Positions 7,901-13,880 of a stretch of DNA of 17,733 bases are shown in pieces (the first letter of the stretch is position 1; every line of letters starts with the position of its first letter). The notes beneath the pieces were generated by a model. That model made no database searches. It worked only from the letters and a program-made list of their open reading frames with translations, and was not told where the DNA came from. Source of the stretch: Hyphomicrobiales bacterium. Its GTDB lineage: Bacteria; Pseudomonadota; Alphaproteobacteria; Rhizobiales; Aestuariivirgaceae. The position numbers and the translations under genes are program-made. The stretch lies in the NCBI GenBank assembly GCA_026987255.1, contig JALSNA010000089.1, positions 1-17,733 of the forward strand, given 5' to 3'.

Positions 7901-8441
7901 CAGGTCCGGCACCGTGGGGCGGCTGCTGCCGCGGATCGAGGCGCGCCTTGCGCCGGTGCCCGGCATCGAGGAGGGCGGGCGGCTGATCGTGCGCGGGCCG
8001 AATGTCATGAAAGGCTATCTGAGGGCCGACAACCCCGGCATCATCGAGCCGCCGCAAGATGGCTGGTATGACACCGGTGACATCGTCAGCATCGATGCAG
8101 AGGGCTATGTGACCATCCAGGGCCGCGCCAAGCGGTTTGCCAAGATCGGCGGCGAGATGGTGTCGCTGACGGGGGTGGAAAACATCATCAATTCCGCCTT
8201 CCCGCAAGAGGCGCACGCGGTGGTCTCCCTGGCGGACAAGCGCAAGGGCGAAAAGCTGGTGCTGATGACCACCCGCAAGGATTTGACGCGCAAGGAGCTG
8301 TCGAAAGCCATGAAGGAGGCCGGCTGCCCGGAGCTCAACATCCCGCGCGACATCATCGAGGTGGAGGAGATCCCGGTGCTGGGATCGGGCAAGACCGATT
8401 ACGTCGCCTTGCAGGCCCTGGCGGTGGAAAGGCTGGGGTGA
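4998..8441 (+). CDS. aas: LplT-PlsC-Aas fusion: lysophospholipid transporter, acyltransferase and acyl-ACP synthetase
   Basis: This three-part membrane enzyme should flip lysophospholipids inward, activate fatty acids and re-acylate the lysolipid. Residues 1 to about 410 are an MFS transporter of LplT type, opening with FLPLFISQALGAFNDNIFR and carrying many membrane segments. Residues about 440-650 are a PlsC acyltransferase with H(X4)D at His469-Asp474 (NHASFLDG) and FPEGR at 536-540. Residues about 680-1147 are an AMP-binding acyl-ACP synthetase with FTSGSEGVPKG (812-822), GYGATE (950-955), YDTGD (to Asp1028) and the C-terminal catalytic Lys1132 in GSGKTD. In E. coli these are two adjacent genes, lplT (about 397 aa) and aas (719 aa); the length here equals their sum. 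The start at 4998 has GGGAGGGAG just upstream; an earlier in-frame codon at 4956 lacks a binding site. Confidence 0.95.
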   Translation: MPESQGGGFSLFRTRRFLPLFISQALGAFNDNIFRNALIILVTYRLAAQQGFDPASLIATAGAVFILPFFLFSGLAGELADKHDKAALARAIKLMEIVIAVLAVAALWLEWVPLMLFVLFLAGLQSAFFGPIKYSLLPQHLAGNELVDANAYIETATFLAILLGTLFGGLLILTGHGLAIVGATMIAVAVIGWLAARRIPPAPAANPELRVHANIFASTAAIMGDVMRRPAMLGAVLAISWFWALGAVLLAVLPNFTRAYLGGDETVANFFIAMFTVGIAAGSFGASRLLKGDISVRFAPIAALLMTISLLDLWHASHTLAAVNGDGALRSLGAFLSTWRGLRISAHFILTAAFGGLFVVPFYAWLQNAAGEEERSRVIAANNVINALFMVAGQILLALALKAGLGIPQVFLVLALSNGLVALYVMWRMPRQLVRSLGRILFRLFYRVEIRGEENFEAAGARAVIVPNHASFLDGPLMACYLPEDAQFAVNTFTARGLMVRLASRIFDLLPIDPANPMATRTLIRAVRDNRKVVIFPEGRISVTGGLMKVYEGPGVIAHKAGALMVPVRIEGAQRARFFSRQPDKQRLRLFPKIVITVLEPVRMEPPEGLSGAAQRKYLANRLYDVMSEAAFVTSPWKRHLMEAVLDARKAHGGKKKIAEDIQRMPMSFDRLITGAHVLGHALAQDTRGEDTVGVLLPTSAGCLVTLLGLLTHGRTPAMLNFSTGAVNMAAGCKAARVKTIVTSRKFVEMGGLEETIAILEKQARIIWLEDVRETLGAGAKLRGLLMARLGHAGLRLAGANLDPESAAVVLFTSGSEGVPKGVVLSHRNVLANANQVLARIDLTPRDIVFNALPMFHALGLSAGVFLPLVAGAKLFLYPSPLHYKIIPELVYDTNSTVFFATDTFLNGYARQAHPYDFYNVRYVVAGAERVKKETREVWMEKFGLRIFEGYGATETSPVISVNTPMHFRSGTVGRLLPRIEARLAPVPGIEEGGRLIVRGPNVMKGYLRADNPGIIEPPQDGWYDTGDIVSIDAEGYVTIQGRAKRFAKIGGEMVSLTGVENIINSAFPQEAHAVVSLADKRKGEKLVLMTTRKDLTRKELSKAMKEAGCPELNIPRDIIEVEEIPVLGSGKTDYVALQALAVERLG

Positions 8442-8463
8442 GCACAAGGCCCGCTTGCGCGCC

Positions 8464-8505
8464 TTGGCAAGGGGAGTGAGGATGGACGCGCAAGCGTTTT
8501 TTCAA
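8464..8505 (+). repeat. Half copy of the palindromic intergenic repeat
   Basis: The segment matches the right half of the 129-226 element: TTGGCAAGGGGAGTGAGGAT, then GGACGCGCAAGCGTTTTTTCA, the same right flank. The left arm is absent, so no hairpin forms. It lies 22 bases after the aas stop codon, a 3' position like that of copy 1 behind thiQ. Confidence 0.7.
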
Positions 8506-8534
8506 GACCCTCAAGGGTGCGCCATTGGCCAAGG

Positions 8535-8570
8535 AAAAAGACCGCCCCCGATTTGCGAAGCGGCCTTTTT
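8535..8570. terminator. Probable bidirectional terminator between aas and the RraB-like gene
   Basis: AAAAAG-A-CCGC (8535-8545) pairs with GCGG-C-CTTTTT (8560-8570), with one mismatch, around a 14-base loop. T-runs exist in both directions. It sits between converging genes. Confidence 0.65.
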
Positions 8571-8601
8571 CATCTGTTTTGCGGCAAGGCCATGGGGATG
8601 G

Positions 8602-9357
8602 TCAGCCGGTGCGGGCGGTGCGCAGTTCGGCGCGCCAGCCGTCGTATTCGCCGCCGAGCTGGCCGGTGGTGTGGCTGATGGCGGCGGTGTCTGCGTTGAT
8701 GATTTCCGGCAGCGGCGGGATGGTCTTGTGGAACAGCAAGGTGAAATCATCCTCTTCCCTGGCCGGGGAGCGGATGCCATCGACGATGAAGCGGTTCTTG
8801 CGCGCCCAGTTGGCGAAGGCGATGGCCTGGTGACGGTTGCCGAAGCGGGCCGAATGGGTGATGGGCCTGGGGGTTTGCAGATCGTCACCCCGGGCGCTGA
8901 GATCTGCAATGGTGGACAGATCGCGCATCTGGCGGCGCTCGTCATGGGTGGGCAGGAGCAGCTCGAAATAGGTGCGGTTGCTGGGGTCGGCCTGCATCCT
9001 GAACCCCAAGTCCATGTTCTTGCGCAGGGCGATGCGGCGGATGAGGTTTTCCGCCTCCTCCTTGCCACAGGAGACATAGAAGAACATGGTGCGCAATCCG
9101 GCGATGGTGACCTGGCCGGCATAGCGCCCGCCGATGGCGGCGATCCAGCTTTCCAGCTCGCTTTCCAGCTCCTGCAGGCGTTCTTCGTCTTCGCCGGAGG
9201 GCAGGCCATCGGGCGTGGCCGGGCTGAACTCCACCTGGATGCTCAACAGGTTGGGCAAATCCATGCTCTTGAGCTCGCGGGCGATGCCGGCGTTGAACAC
9301 GATCCAGGCCTCGTGGCCCTCGATATCGGCCTGGTAGGCTTCCCATTGTGCATTCAT
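8602..9357 (-). CDS. DUF695 and RraB (RNase E inhibitor-like) two-domain protein
   Basis: A 251-residue cytoplasmic protein with no membrane segment. Residues about 1-130 fit DUF695: a Trp near the start, then DGLPSGEDEERLQELESELE and a GLRTMFFYVSC strand. Residues about 155-250 fit the RraB fold, with DDLQTPRPITHSARFGNRHQ, AIAFANWARK and the closing GGEYDGWRAEL. RraB in E. coli binds RNase E and alters its activity, but that function is not proven for DUF695-RraB fusions, so a role in RNA decay is only a suggestion. The start is ATG at 9357 with GGGAAGA upstream; an in-frame TTG five codons earlier is less likely because it overlaps that site. It is transcribed alone. Confidence 0.8.
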   Translation of the reverse strand: MNAQWEAYQADIEGHEAWIVFNAGIARELKSMDLPNLLSIQVEFSPATPDGLPSGEDEERLQELESELESWIAAIGGRYAGQVTIAGLRTMFFYVSCGKEEAENLIRRIALRKNMDLGFRMQADPSNRTYFELLLPTHDERRQMRDLSTIADLSARGDDLQTPRPITHSARFGNRHQAIAFANWARKNRFIVDGIRSPAREEDDFTLLFHKTIPPLPEIINADTAAISHTTGQLGGEYDGWRAELRTARTG

Positions 9358-9449
9358 TGTCTGTCTTCCCAACGCAATACTGACATGTTTCGTGTTTTAA
9401 CCATATTGGCGGCAAGGCATTAACGCTGTCTTTCCCGGCCAATCCCTTT

Positions 9450-9517
9450 GTCTTCATGGTTGCCAAATGGTAACTGTGACAAAAAGGGGACTGGCCAATC
9501 CGTTTGGCAGTGAAGAC
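9450..9517. repeat. Imperfect inverted repeat next to repeat copy 3
   Basis: GTCTTCA...TGCCAAA (9450-9467) is inversely repeated as TTTGGCA...TGAAGAC (9503-9517). Partly overlapping it, GGCCAATCCCTTTG (9438-9451) recurs directly as GGCCAATCCGTTTG (9493-9506) with one mismatch. With the adjacent element at 9527-9623 these fill most of the space between the RraB-like gene and the dehydrogenase gene (9358-9674). I see no firm promoter for either gene there. Confidence 0.45.
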
Positions 9518-9526
9518 AACTGGGGA

Positions 9527-9623
9527 CTTGAAAAGCGCGTGCGTGTCCATCCTCACCCCCCTGCCAACCGCCCAATCATGGGAGAACTGCGGGGGTGGCA
9601 GGGGGTGAGGATGGTCTTCAGAC
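9527..9623 (-). repeat. Palindromic intergenic repeat, full copy 2 (inverted)
   Basis: Read on the minus strand this segment aligns along its length with 129-226: left flank GTCTGAAGA, arm, loop core CTCCCATGAT, second arm, then GGAC and a GCG..TTTTCA right flank. The arms are 9547-9569 and 9593-9614. One arm has an extra C and one base differs, so the hairpin is slightly imperfect, unlike the perfect copy at 138-206. It ends about 50 bases before the dehydrogenase start codon. Confidence 0.8.
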
Positions 9624-9674
9624 GGGCAACACAGATGCCCAACCGGGCCGTGGGGCAATGAGGAAACCGCTTTC

Positions 9675-10529
9675 ATGAACGCCATCTGGCAAATCGAAGG
9701 GCCGCGCCGGGCGCTGATCACCGGCGCATCGGGGGGTATTGGCGAGGCTTTCGCGCGCATTCTGGCCGATGAGGGCTGGGAGCTGGCGCTGGTGGCGCGC
9801 AACGAGGAACAGTTGCACCGGGTGGCCGGGGTCTTGCGCGCCAAATATCGGATCGAGGCGCATGTCATTGCGCTGGATCTGGGGCGCGCCGATGCCGGAC
9901 AGGTATTGGAAGAGGCGCTCAAGGAGCGCGGCTTTGCGCCCGATGTGGTGATCAACAATGCCGGGTTCGGGCTGTGCGGGGCGGCGCTGGAGCTGCCTGT
10001 CGCGGAGCAGCTGGCGATGATCGATGTCAATGCGCGGGCCCTGGCTGATCTGACCTTGCGGTTTGTTCCCGGCATGATGGCGCGCGGACGCGGCGGCGGG
10101 GTGCTCAACGTGGCCTCGCTGGCCGCTTTCATGCCGGGGCCGGGCATGGCGGTCTATTTCGCCACCAAGGCTTTCGTGCTGTCCTTTTCCGAGGCCCTGG
10201 CGGAGGAGCTCAAGGACAAGGGAATCACCATTTCGGCCTTTTGTCCGGGGCCGGTGCGCACCTCCTTTCTCGACCGTTCCGGCATGCGCAAGGTATGGAT
10301 GAGCCGCCTGCTGGCGCCGATGAAGGCGGACAAGGCCGCCTGGGCCGGCTGGCAGGGCTTCAAGGAAGGGGCGCGGGTGGTCGTTCCGGGCATTCTTGGC
10401 CATCTGGCCGTGGCCGGTGCGCGCATCCTGCCACGGGCACTGATGCGCAAGATCGCCGCCTTCCTGCTCAGGCCGCGCAAGATCCTGGAGCGAAGAAGGA
10501 CCAGGCGGGAAGACGGGGAGACAAAATAG
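9675..10529 (+). CDS. Short-chain dehydrogenase/reductase, classical SDR family
   Basis: A 284-residue NAD(P)-dependent oxidoreductase whose substrate is unknown. The cofactor motif TGASGGIG is at 16-23, NNAG at 94-97, and the catalytic tetrad is Asn119, Ser148, Tyr161 and Lys165 (YFATK). Arg42, after the second strand (LVARN), suggests NADP(H) preference. The PGPVRTSF stretch after the active site is typical. The basic C-terminal tail (LRPRKILERRRTRR) extends past the usual SDR core of about 250 residues. ATG at 9675 follows GAGGAAA. It ends about 100 bases before trcR, which has its own promoter. Confidence 0.92.
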   Translation: MNAIWQIEGPRRALITGASGGIGEAFARILADEGWELALVARNEEQLHRVAGVLRAKYRIEAHVIALDLGRADAGQVLEEALKERGFAPDVVINNAGFGLCGAALELPVAEQLAMIDVNARALADLTLRFVPGMMARGRGGGVLNVASLAAFMPGPGMAVYFATKAFVLSFSEALAEELKDKGITISAFCPGPVRTSFLDRSGMRKVWMSRLLAPMKADKAAWAGWQGFKEGARVVVPGILGHLAVAGARILPRALMRKIAAFLLRPRKILERRRTRREDGETK

Positions 10530-10532
10530 CCT

Positions 10533-10561
10533 TTGCATGAGCGCGCCGGGGCGTCTATATT
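10533..10561 (+). promoter_or_regulatory. Probable sigma-70 promoter of trcR
   Basis: TTGCAT (10533-10538), a 17-base spacer and TATATT (10556-10561). It begins just after the dehydrogenase stop codon and predicts a leader of about 70 bases before trcR. Confidence 0.6.
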
Positions 10562-10595
10562 GCGCGCCATCCCGTCATTGACGCAAGACAGACGG

Positions 10596-10618
10596 AATCC
10601 CGCCTGACAGCCGGGATT
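10596..10618 (+). promoter_or_regulatory. Leader hairpin before trcR
   Basis: AATCCCG (10596-10602) pairs with CGGGATT (10612-10618). It ends about 5 bases before the Shine-Dalgarno sequence AAGGAGA and is followed by TTTCC, too weak for a confident terminator. It may be leader structure only. Confidence 0.35.
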
Positions 10619-10636
10619 TTCCGAAGGAGAACATGC

Positions 10637-11386
10637 ATGTCCAACAAACCCCTCATGCCCAAGGCCACCGCCGTGTGGCTGGTGGAGAATACCGCCTTGA
10701 CCTTCAGGCAGATCGGCGATTTTTGCGGCCTGCACGAGCTGGAGGTCAAGGGCATCGCCGATGAGGAAGTGGCCCGGGGCATCAAGGGCATCGATCCCAT
10801 CAAGGCCGGGCAGCTGACGGCGGAGGAAATCGCCAGGGGCGAAAAGGATCCGGCCTACCGCCTGAAGCTGGCCAGGCCGAAAGTGGATGTGCCGCAATCG
10901 CGCATCCGCAGGGGGCCGAAATATACTCCGCTGTCGCGCCGCCAGGACCGGCCGGATGCCATTGCCTGGCTGTTGCGCAATCATCCGGAGCTCTCCGATG
11001 CCCAGATCATGAAGCTGGTGGGCACCACCAAGCCGACCATCGAGGCCATCCGCAACCGCACCCACTGGAACATCGCCAACATCAAGCCGCGCGATCCGGT
11101 GGCCCTGAGCATGTGCAGCCAGATCGAGCTCGACGAGGCGGTGCGCAAGGCGGCGGAGCGGGCCGCGAAGCTGCGCAAGAAGAATGGCGAGCCGGAACCG
11201 GAAGAATCGCCGACCCTGAAGCCGGCAGAAGAGACGGTGGGCGGGCTCGTTCATTCCACGCCGGAGGTCAAGAAGGAAGACAAGCCGGTGTTCGAGAACA
11301 TGGAGGCGCCGGAGAAAAAGGAAGACGACGCCATTGCCGATGCCGATTCGGTCTTCTCCGGCCTCAAGGAGTTCAAGAAGGACTGA
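10637..11386 (+). CDS. trcR: TrcR, DUF1013 cell-cycle transcriptional regulator
   Basis: A 249-residue cytoplasmic protein of the DUF1013 family. In Caulobacter the family member TrcR associates with RNA polymerase and affects cell-cycle transcription and antibiotic tolerance. The conserved region covers about residues 5-175: MPKATAVWLVENTALTFRQI, FCGLHELEVKGIAD, then RPDAIAWLLRNHPELSDAQI and KLVGTTKPTIEAIRNRTHW, which looks like a helix-turn-helix. The tail from about 180 is low in complexity, acidic and lysine/glutamate rich, and probably disordered. ATG at 10637 follows GAAGGAGAA. An overlapping out-of-frame ATG four bases earlier is not the start. It has its own promoter and leader. Confidence 0.92.
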   Translation: MSNKPLMPKATAVWLVENTALTFRQIGDFCGLHELEVKGIADEEVARGIKGIDPIKAGQLTAEEIARGEKDPAYRLKLARPKVDVPQSRIRRGPKYTPLSRRQDRPDAIAWLLRNHPELSDAQIMKLVGTTKPTIEAIRNRTHWNIANIKPRDPVALSMCSQIELDEAVRKAAERAAKLRKKNGEPEPEESPTLKPAEETVGGLVHSTPEVKKEDKPVFENMEAPEKKEDDAIADADSVFSGLKEFKKD

Positions 11387-11420
11387 ATTGTCCGCAATGG
11401 GGTCTTTTGTGCACGCCGCC

Positions 11421-11450
11421 TTGACAAGAGCGGCTGGCGGGCAGTAGAAG
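11421..11450 (+). promoter_or_regulatory. Probable promoter of rpmJ
   Basis: A consensus TTGACA (11421-11426) is followed after 17-18 bases by GTAGAA or TAGAAG (11444-11450). The predicted leader is about 70 bases and carries the hairpin at 11473-11502. Confidence 0.5.
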
Positions 11451-11472
11451 TGCCCCTCAGACGAGAACGCAC

Positions 11473-11502
11473 AGGGCGCGCATCCTTGCCGGGGTGCGCC
11501 CT
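11473..11502 (+). promoter_or_regulatory. Hairpin between trcR and rpmJ
   Basis: AGGGCGC (11473-11479) pairs with GCGCCCT (11496-11502), followed by TGTCTTT. It could be a weak terminator for trcR readthrough or structure in the rpmJ leader; the T-run is interrupted, so neither is certain. Confidence 0.4.
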
Positions 11503-11529
11503 TGTCTTTGACAAACAGGCAGGGTCATC

Positions 11530-11655
11530 ATGAAAATCCGCAATTCCCTTCGCTCCCTGGCCAAGCGTGACCGCGCCAACCGCGTCGTGCGCCGCCGTGG
11601 CCGTCTCTATGTCATCAACAAGGTCAAGAAGCGCTTCAAGGCCCGCCAGGGCTGA
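11530..11655 (+). CDS. rpmJ: 50S ribosomal protein L36, cysteine-free YkgO type
   Basis: The 41-residue protein begins [20 protein letters not shown] and ends RFKARQG, matching the alphaproteobacterial C-minus L36. It lacks the CxxC zinc ligands of classical L36 and carries the extra N-terminal residues typical of the YkgO form. In E. coli such paralogues replace the zinc form under zinc shortage; in many alphaproteobacteria this form is the usual copy. ATG at 11530 follows GGCAGGG. A terminator follows closely. Confidence 0.95.
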   Translation: MKIRNSLRSLAKRDRANRVVRRRGRLYVINKVKKRFKARQG

Positions 11656-11695
11656 GGGCCGGGCGGCCCGCCGCCTTTGCTTGTGCAGAACGCGA

Positions 11696-11728
11696 AAAAC
11701 CCCTGCGCCGTGTGGCGGCAGGGGTTTT
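11696..11728. terminator. Intrinsic terminator after rpmJ
   Basis: AAAACCCCTGC plus GCC (11696-11709) pairs with GGC, a one-base bulge, then GCAGGGGTTTT (to 11728). The loop is GTGT and the T-run is good in the plus direction. The A-tract would let it work for minus-strand transcripts leaving the pnt operon too. Confidence 0.9.
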
Positions 11729-11770
11729 CTGTTTGCAAAGGGGCGCTCCGGGGCAGGAGATTGGCGGCTC

Positions 11771-12036
11771 TAGGGCGCAGACCCATAAACCCCGCACCGC
11801 CAGTTAGCCGGATTTTTGTTCTGGCAAGGCGCAGCCCCGCAGGAATAGCGGGGCTATTTCAAGGGGGTGCAACACCGCCAGGACGAAAATCCGGCTAACC
11901 CGAAGGGCGTGAATATCGCTCCATCCCAGTGGCCCCCGCCGCTTGCCAATAGAACCACTATTGACGGCGCGTCGCAAGCCACTGATATTTCGCGATATTC
12001 ACGCTGGCGGCGCGGGGTTTATGGGTCTACGCCCTA
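11771..12036. mobile_element. 266-bp MITE-like element with terminal inverted repeats and two hairpin arms
   Basis: The ends are 33-bp inverted repeats, 11771-11803 and 12004-12036, matching at 31 of 33 positions (start TAGGGCG, with ACCCATAAACCCCGC inside). Between them lie two self-complementary arms. Arm 1 (11804-11898) has a 22-bp base stem and an inner stem AGCCCCGC/GCGGGGCT (11833-11855). Arm 2 (11907-12004) has a perfect 13-bp base stem GCGTGAATATCGC, then CAGTGGC/GCCACTG (11927-11984) and CAATAG/CTATTG (11947-11963). The whole could fold as a cloverleaf. GCTC flanks both sides (11767-11770 and 12038-12041), a possible 4-bp target duplication. No coding frame is present. It lies between converging genes, 3 bases from the pntB stop. 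Confidence 0.75.
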
Positions 12037-12039
12037 AGC

Positions 12040-13434
12040 TCACAGGGCCTTGTTGATCTCCTCGACCATTTTCTTGGCATCGCCGAAGAGCATCATGGTG
12101 TTGTCGCGGTAGAACAGCGGGTTGTCGATGCCCGCATATCCTGGCGACAGGGAGCGCTTGACGAACATGACCGTCCTGGCCTTCCAGACCTCCAGCACCG
12201 GCATGCCGTAGATGGGCGAGTTGGGATCCTCCTCGGCGAGCGGATTGGTGATGTCGTTGGCGCCGATGACGAAGGCCACGTCAGCCTCGGCGAACTCCGG
12301 GTTGATGTCCTCGAGCTCGAAGACCTCGTCATAGGGCACCTGGGCCTCGGCCAGCAGCACGTTCATGTGCCCCGGCATGCGCCCGGCCACCGGATGGATG
12401 GCATACTTGATGGTCACTCCGGCCTTTTTCAGCTCATCGGCCATTTCGCGCAGGGCGTGCTGGGCCTGGGCCACCGCCAGGCCGTAGCCGGGCACGATGA
12501 TGACCTTGCTGGCGTTCTTCAGCAGGAAGGCGGCATCTTCCGCCGAGCCGGCCTTGACCGGCTTTTGCTCGCCATCGCCGGCGCCCGCCGCGGCCTGCGC
12601 GCCGAAGCCGCCGAGGATGACGGAGATGAAGGAGCGGTTCATGGCCTTGCACATGATGTAGGAGAGAATGGCGCCCGATGAGCCGACCAGGGCGCCGGTG
12701 ATGATCAGGGCCACGTTGTGCAGGGTGAAGCCGATGCCGGCCGCCGCCCAGCCCGAATAGGAGTTGAGCATGGAGACCACCACCGGCATGTCAGCGCCGC
12801 CAATGGGAATGATGAGCAGAAAGCCCAGGGCGAAGGAGACCAGCACGATGAGCCAGAACAGCGCATGGCTTTCGGTGTTCATGAAGGCGGCGATGAGAAT
12901 GACCAGGAGCGCGCCCAGGGCGATGTTGATGACATGGCGCATGGGCAGCATGATGGGCTTGCCGGACATGATGCCCTGCAGCTTGGCGAAAGCGATGAGC
13001 GAGCCGGTGAAGGTGATGGCGCCGATGGCCACGCCGAGCGACATTTCGATCAGCGAAGAGGCGCGGATGGCTCCGGGTGCGCCGATGCCGAAGGCGGAAG
13101 GGGCGTAAAGGGCGGCTGCCGCCACGGCCACGGCGGCCAGGCCGACCAGCGAATGGAAGGCGGCGACCAGCTGCGGCATGTGGGTCATGGGAATGCGCCG
13201 GGCGATCACCGCGCCGATGCCGCCGCCGATGGCCAGGCCGGCGAGAATCAGCAGCCAGGTGGCAAGGCCCATGGCGGGCATGGCCAGAAAGGTGGTGAGG
13301 ATGGCCAGCGCCATGCCGCCCATGCCCAGATAATTGCCGGTGCGCGAAGAATCCGGATGGGACAGGCCGCGCAGGGCGAGGATGAAGAGCGCTCCGGAGA
13401 CCAGGTAGAGCAGGATGATCAGGTTGTGTGACAT
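12040..13434 (-). CDS. pntB: NAD(P) transhydrogenase subunit beta
   Basis: The subunit of the inner-membrane enzyme that uses the proton gradient to reduce NADP+ with NADH. The protein has 464 residues, full length. Residues 1 to about 265 carry the proton-channel membrane helices, with conserved stretches FHSLVGLAA (93-101) and GGADMPVVVSMLNSYSGWA (212-230). Residues about 290-464 form the NADP(H)-binding domain III, with VPGYGLAVAQAQHALREMAD, HPVAGRMPGHMNVLLAEA and GANDITNPLAEEDPNSPIYG. The last gene of pntAA-pntAB-pntB, 21 bases after pntAB; its Shine-Dalgarno sequence is weak or distant (AGGGGGC). The 266-bp repeat begins 3 bases beyond its stop. Confidence 0.97.
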   Translation of the reverse strand: MSHNLIILLYLVSGALFILALRGLSHPDSSRTGNYLGMGGMALAILTTFLAMPAMGLATWLLILAGLAIGGGIGAVIARRIPMTHMPQLVAAFHSLVGLAAVAVAAAALYAPSAFGIGAPGAIRASSLIEMSLGVAIGAITFTGSLIAFAKLQGIMSGKPIMLPMRHVINIALGALLVILIAAFMNTESHALFWLIVLVSFALGFLLIIPIGGADMPVVVSMLNSYSGWAAAGIGFTLHNVALIITGALVGSSGAILSYIMCKAMNRSFISVILGGFGAQAAAGAGDGEQKPVKAGSAEDAAFLLKNASKVIIVPGYGLAVAQAQHALREMADELKKAGVTIKYAIHPVAGRMPGHMNVLLAEAQVPYDEVFELEDINPEFAEADVAFVIGANDITNPLAEEDPNSPIYGMPVLEVWKARTVMFVKRSLSPGYAGIDNPLFYRDNTMMLFGDAKKMVEEINKAL

Positions 13435-13455
13435 GGTTTTTCTTGCGCCCCCTGG

Positions 13456-13875
13456 TTACTTTTTCTTGTACATGGCCAGCATGCGCTGGGTGACGAGGAA
13501 GCCGCCGAAGATGTTGACGGCGGCCAGCACCAGCCCGATGAAGCCGAAGGAGACCGCCCAGCCGGAAACGGCCGCGCCGGCCCCGACGGCAAGCAGGGCG
13601 CCGACGATGATGACCGAGGAAATGGCGTTGGTCACCGACATCAGCGGGGTGTGCAGGGCCGGGGTCACCGACCAGACGACGAAATAGCCGATGAAGATGG
13701 CCAGAACGAAAATGGAGAACAGGTAGATGAACTCGCTGGAGCCGCCCGCGGTCATGCCCATGCCGTGGGCGGCGGAAGCGGCCTGCTCGGCGTAAGCCTG
13801 GGCGGCGGATGCAGCTTCCCTGGCGGCGTCGGCGGCCATGCGCGCCTTTTCGGCCAATGTCTGGATGTCCTGCAT
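13456..13875 (-). CDS. pntAB: NAD(P) transhydrogenase subunit alpha, membrane part
   Basis: This 139-residue protein is the membrane half of the alpha subunit, separate from the NAD-binding half as in Rhodospirillum rubrum. An alanine-rich, charged N-terminal helix (about 1-40) precedes several membrane segments, with the family stretch GYFVVWSVTPALHTPLMSVT and NIFGGFLVTQRML near the end. The start has a strong Shine-Dalgarno sequence, AAGGAGGG, formed by the last sense codons of pntAA; the gap between the genes is 5 bases, so translation is probably coupled. Confidence 0.96.
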   Translation of the reverse strand: MQDIQTLAEKARMAADAAREAASAAQAYAEQAASAAHGMGMTAGGSSEFIYLFSIFVLAIFIGYFVVWSVTPALHTPLMSVTNAISSVIIVGALLAVGAGAAVSGWAVSFGFIGLVLAAVNIFGGFLVTQRMLAMYKKK

Positions 13876-13880
13876 GGTCT

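Noticed and set aside
4896..8447. An 1183-codon open frame antisense to the whole aas fusion gene
   Set aside because: It mirrors the aas frame and its product is dominated by His, Gln, Arg, Gly and Asp with no domain pattern. This is the usual effect of G/C-biased third positions on the opposite strand; all catalytic motifs are on the plus strand.
8455..9423. Plus-strand frame over the RraB-like gene
   Set aside because: It begins inside the half repeat and continues antisense to a gene with clear DUF695 and RraB patterns.
8942..10147. A 401-codon minus-strand frame spanning the repeat and the dehydrogenase
   Set aside because: It runs through the intergenic repeat and antisense to the SDR gene, whose tetrad is intact on the plus strand. 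Its GRGVRMDTHALF stretch is just the translated repeat.
11771..12036. Attachment site, integron attC or tRNA-like gene
   Set aside because: No integrase, gene cassette or tRNA consensus is present. The arms are much longer than tRNA arms and the ends are long inverted repeats.
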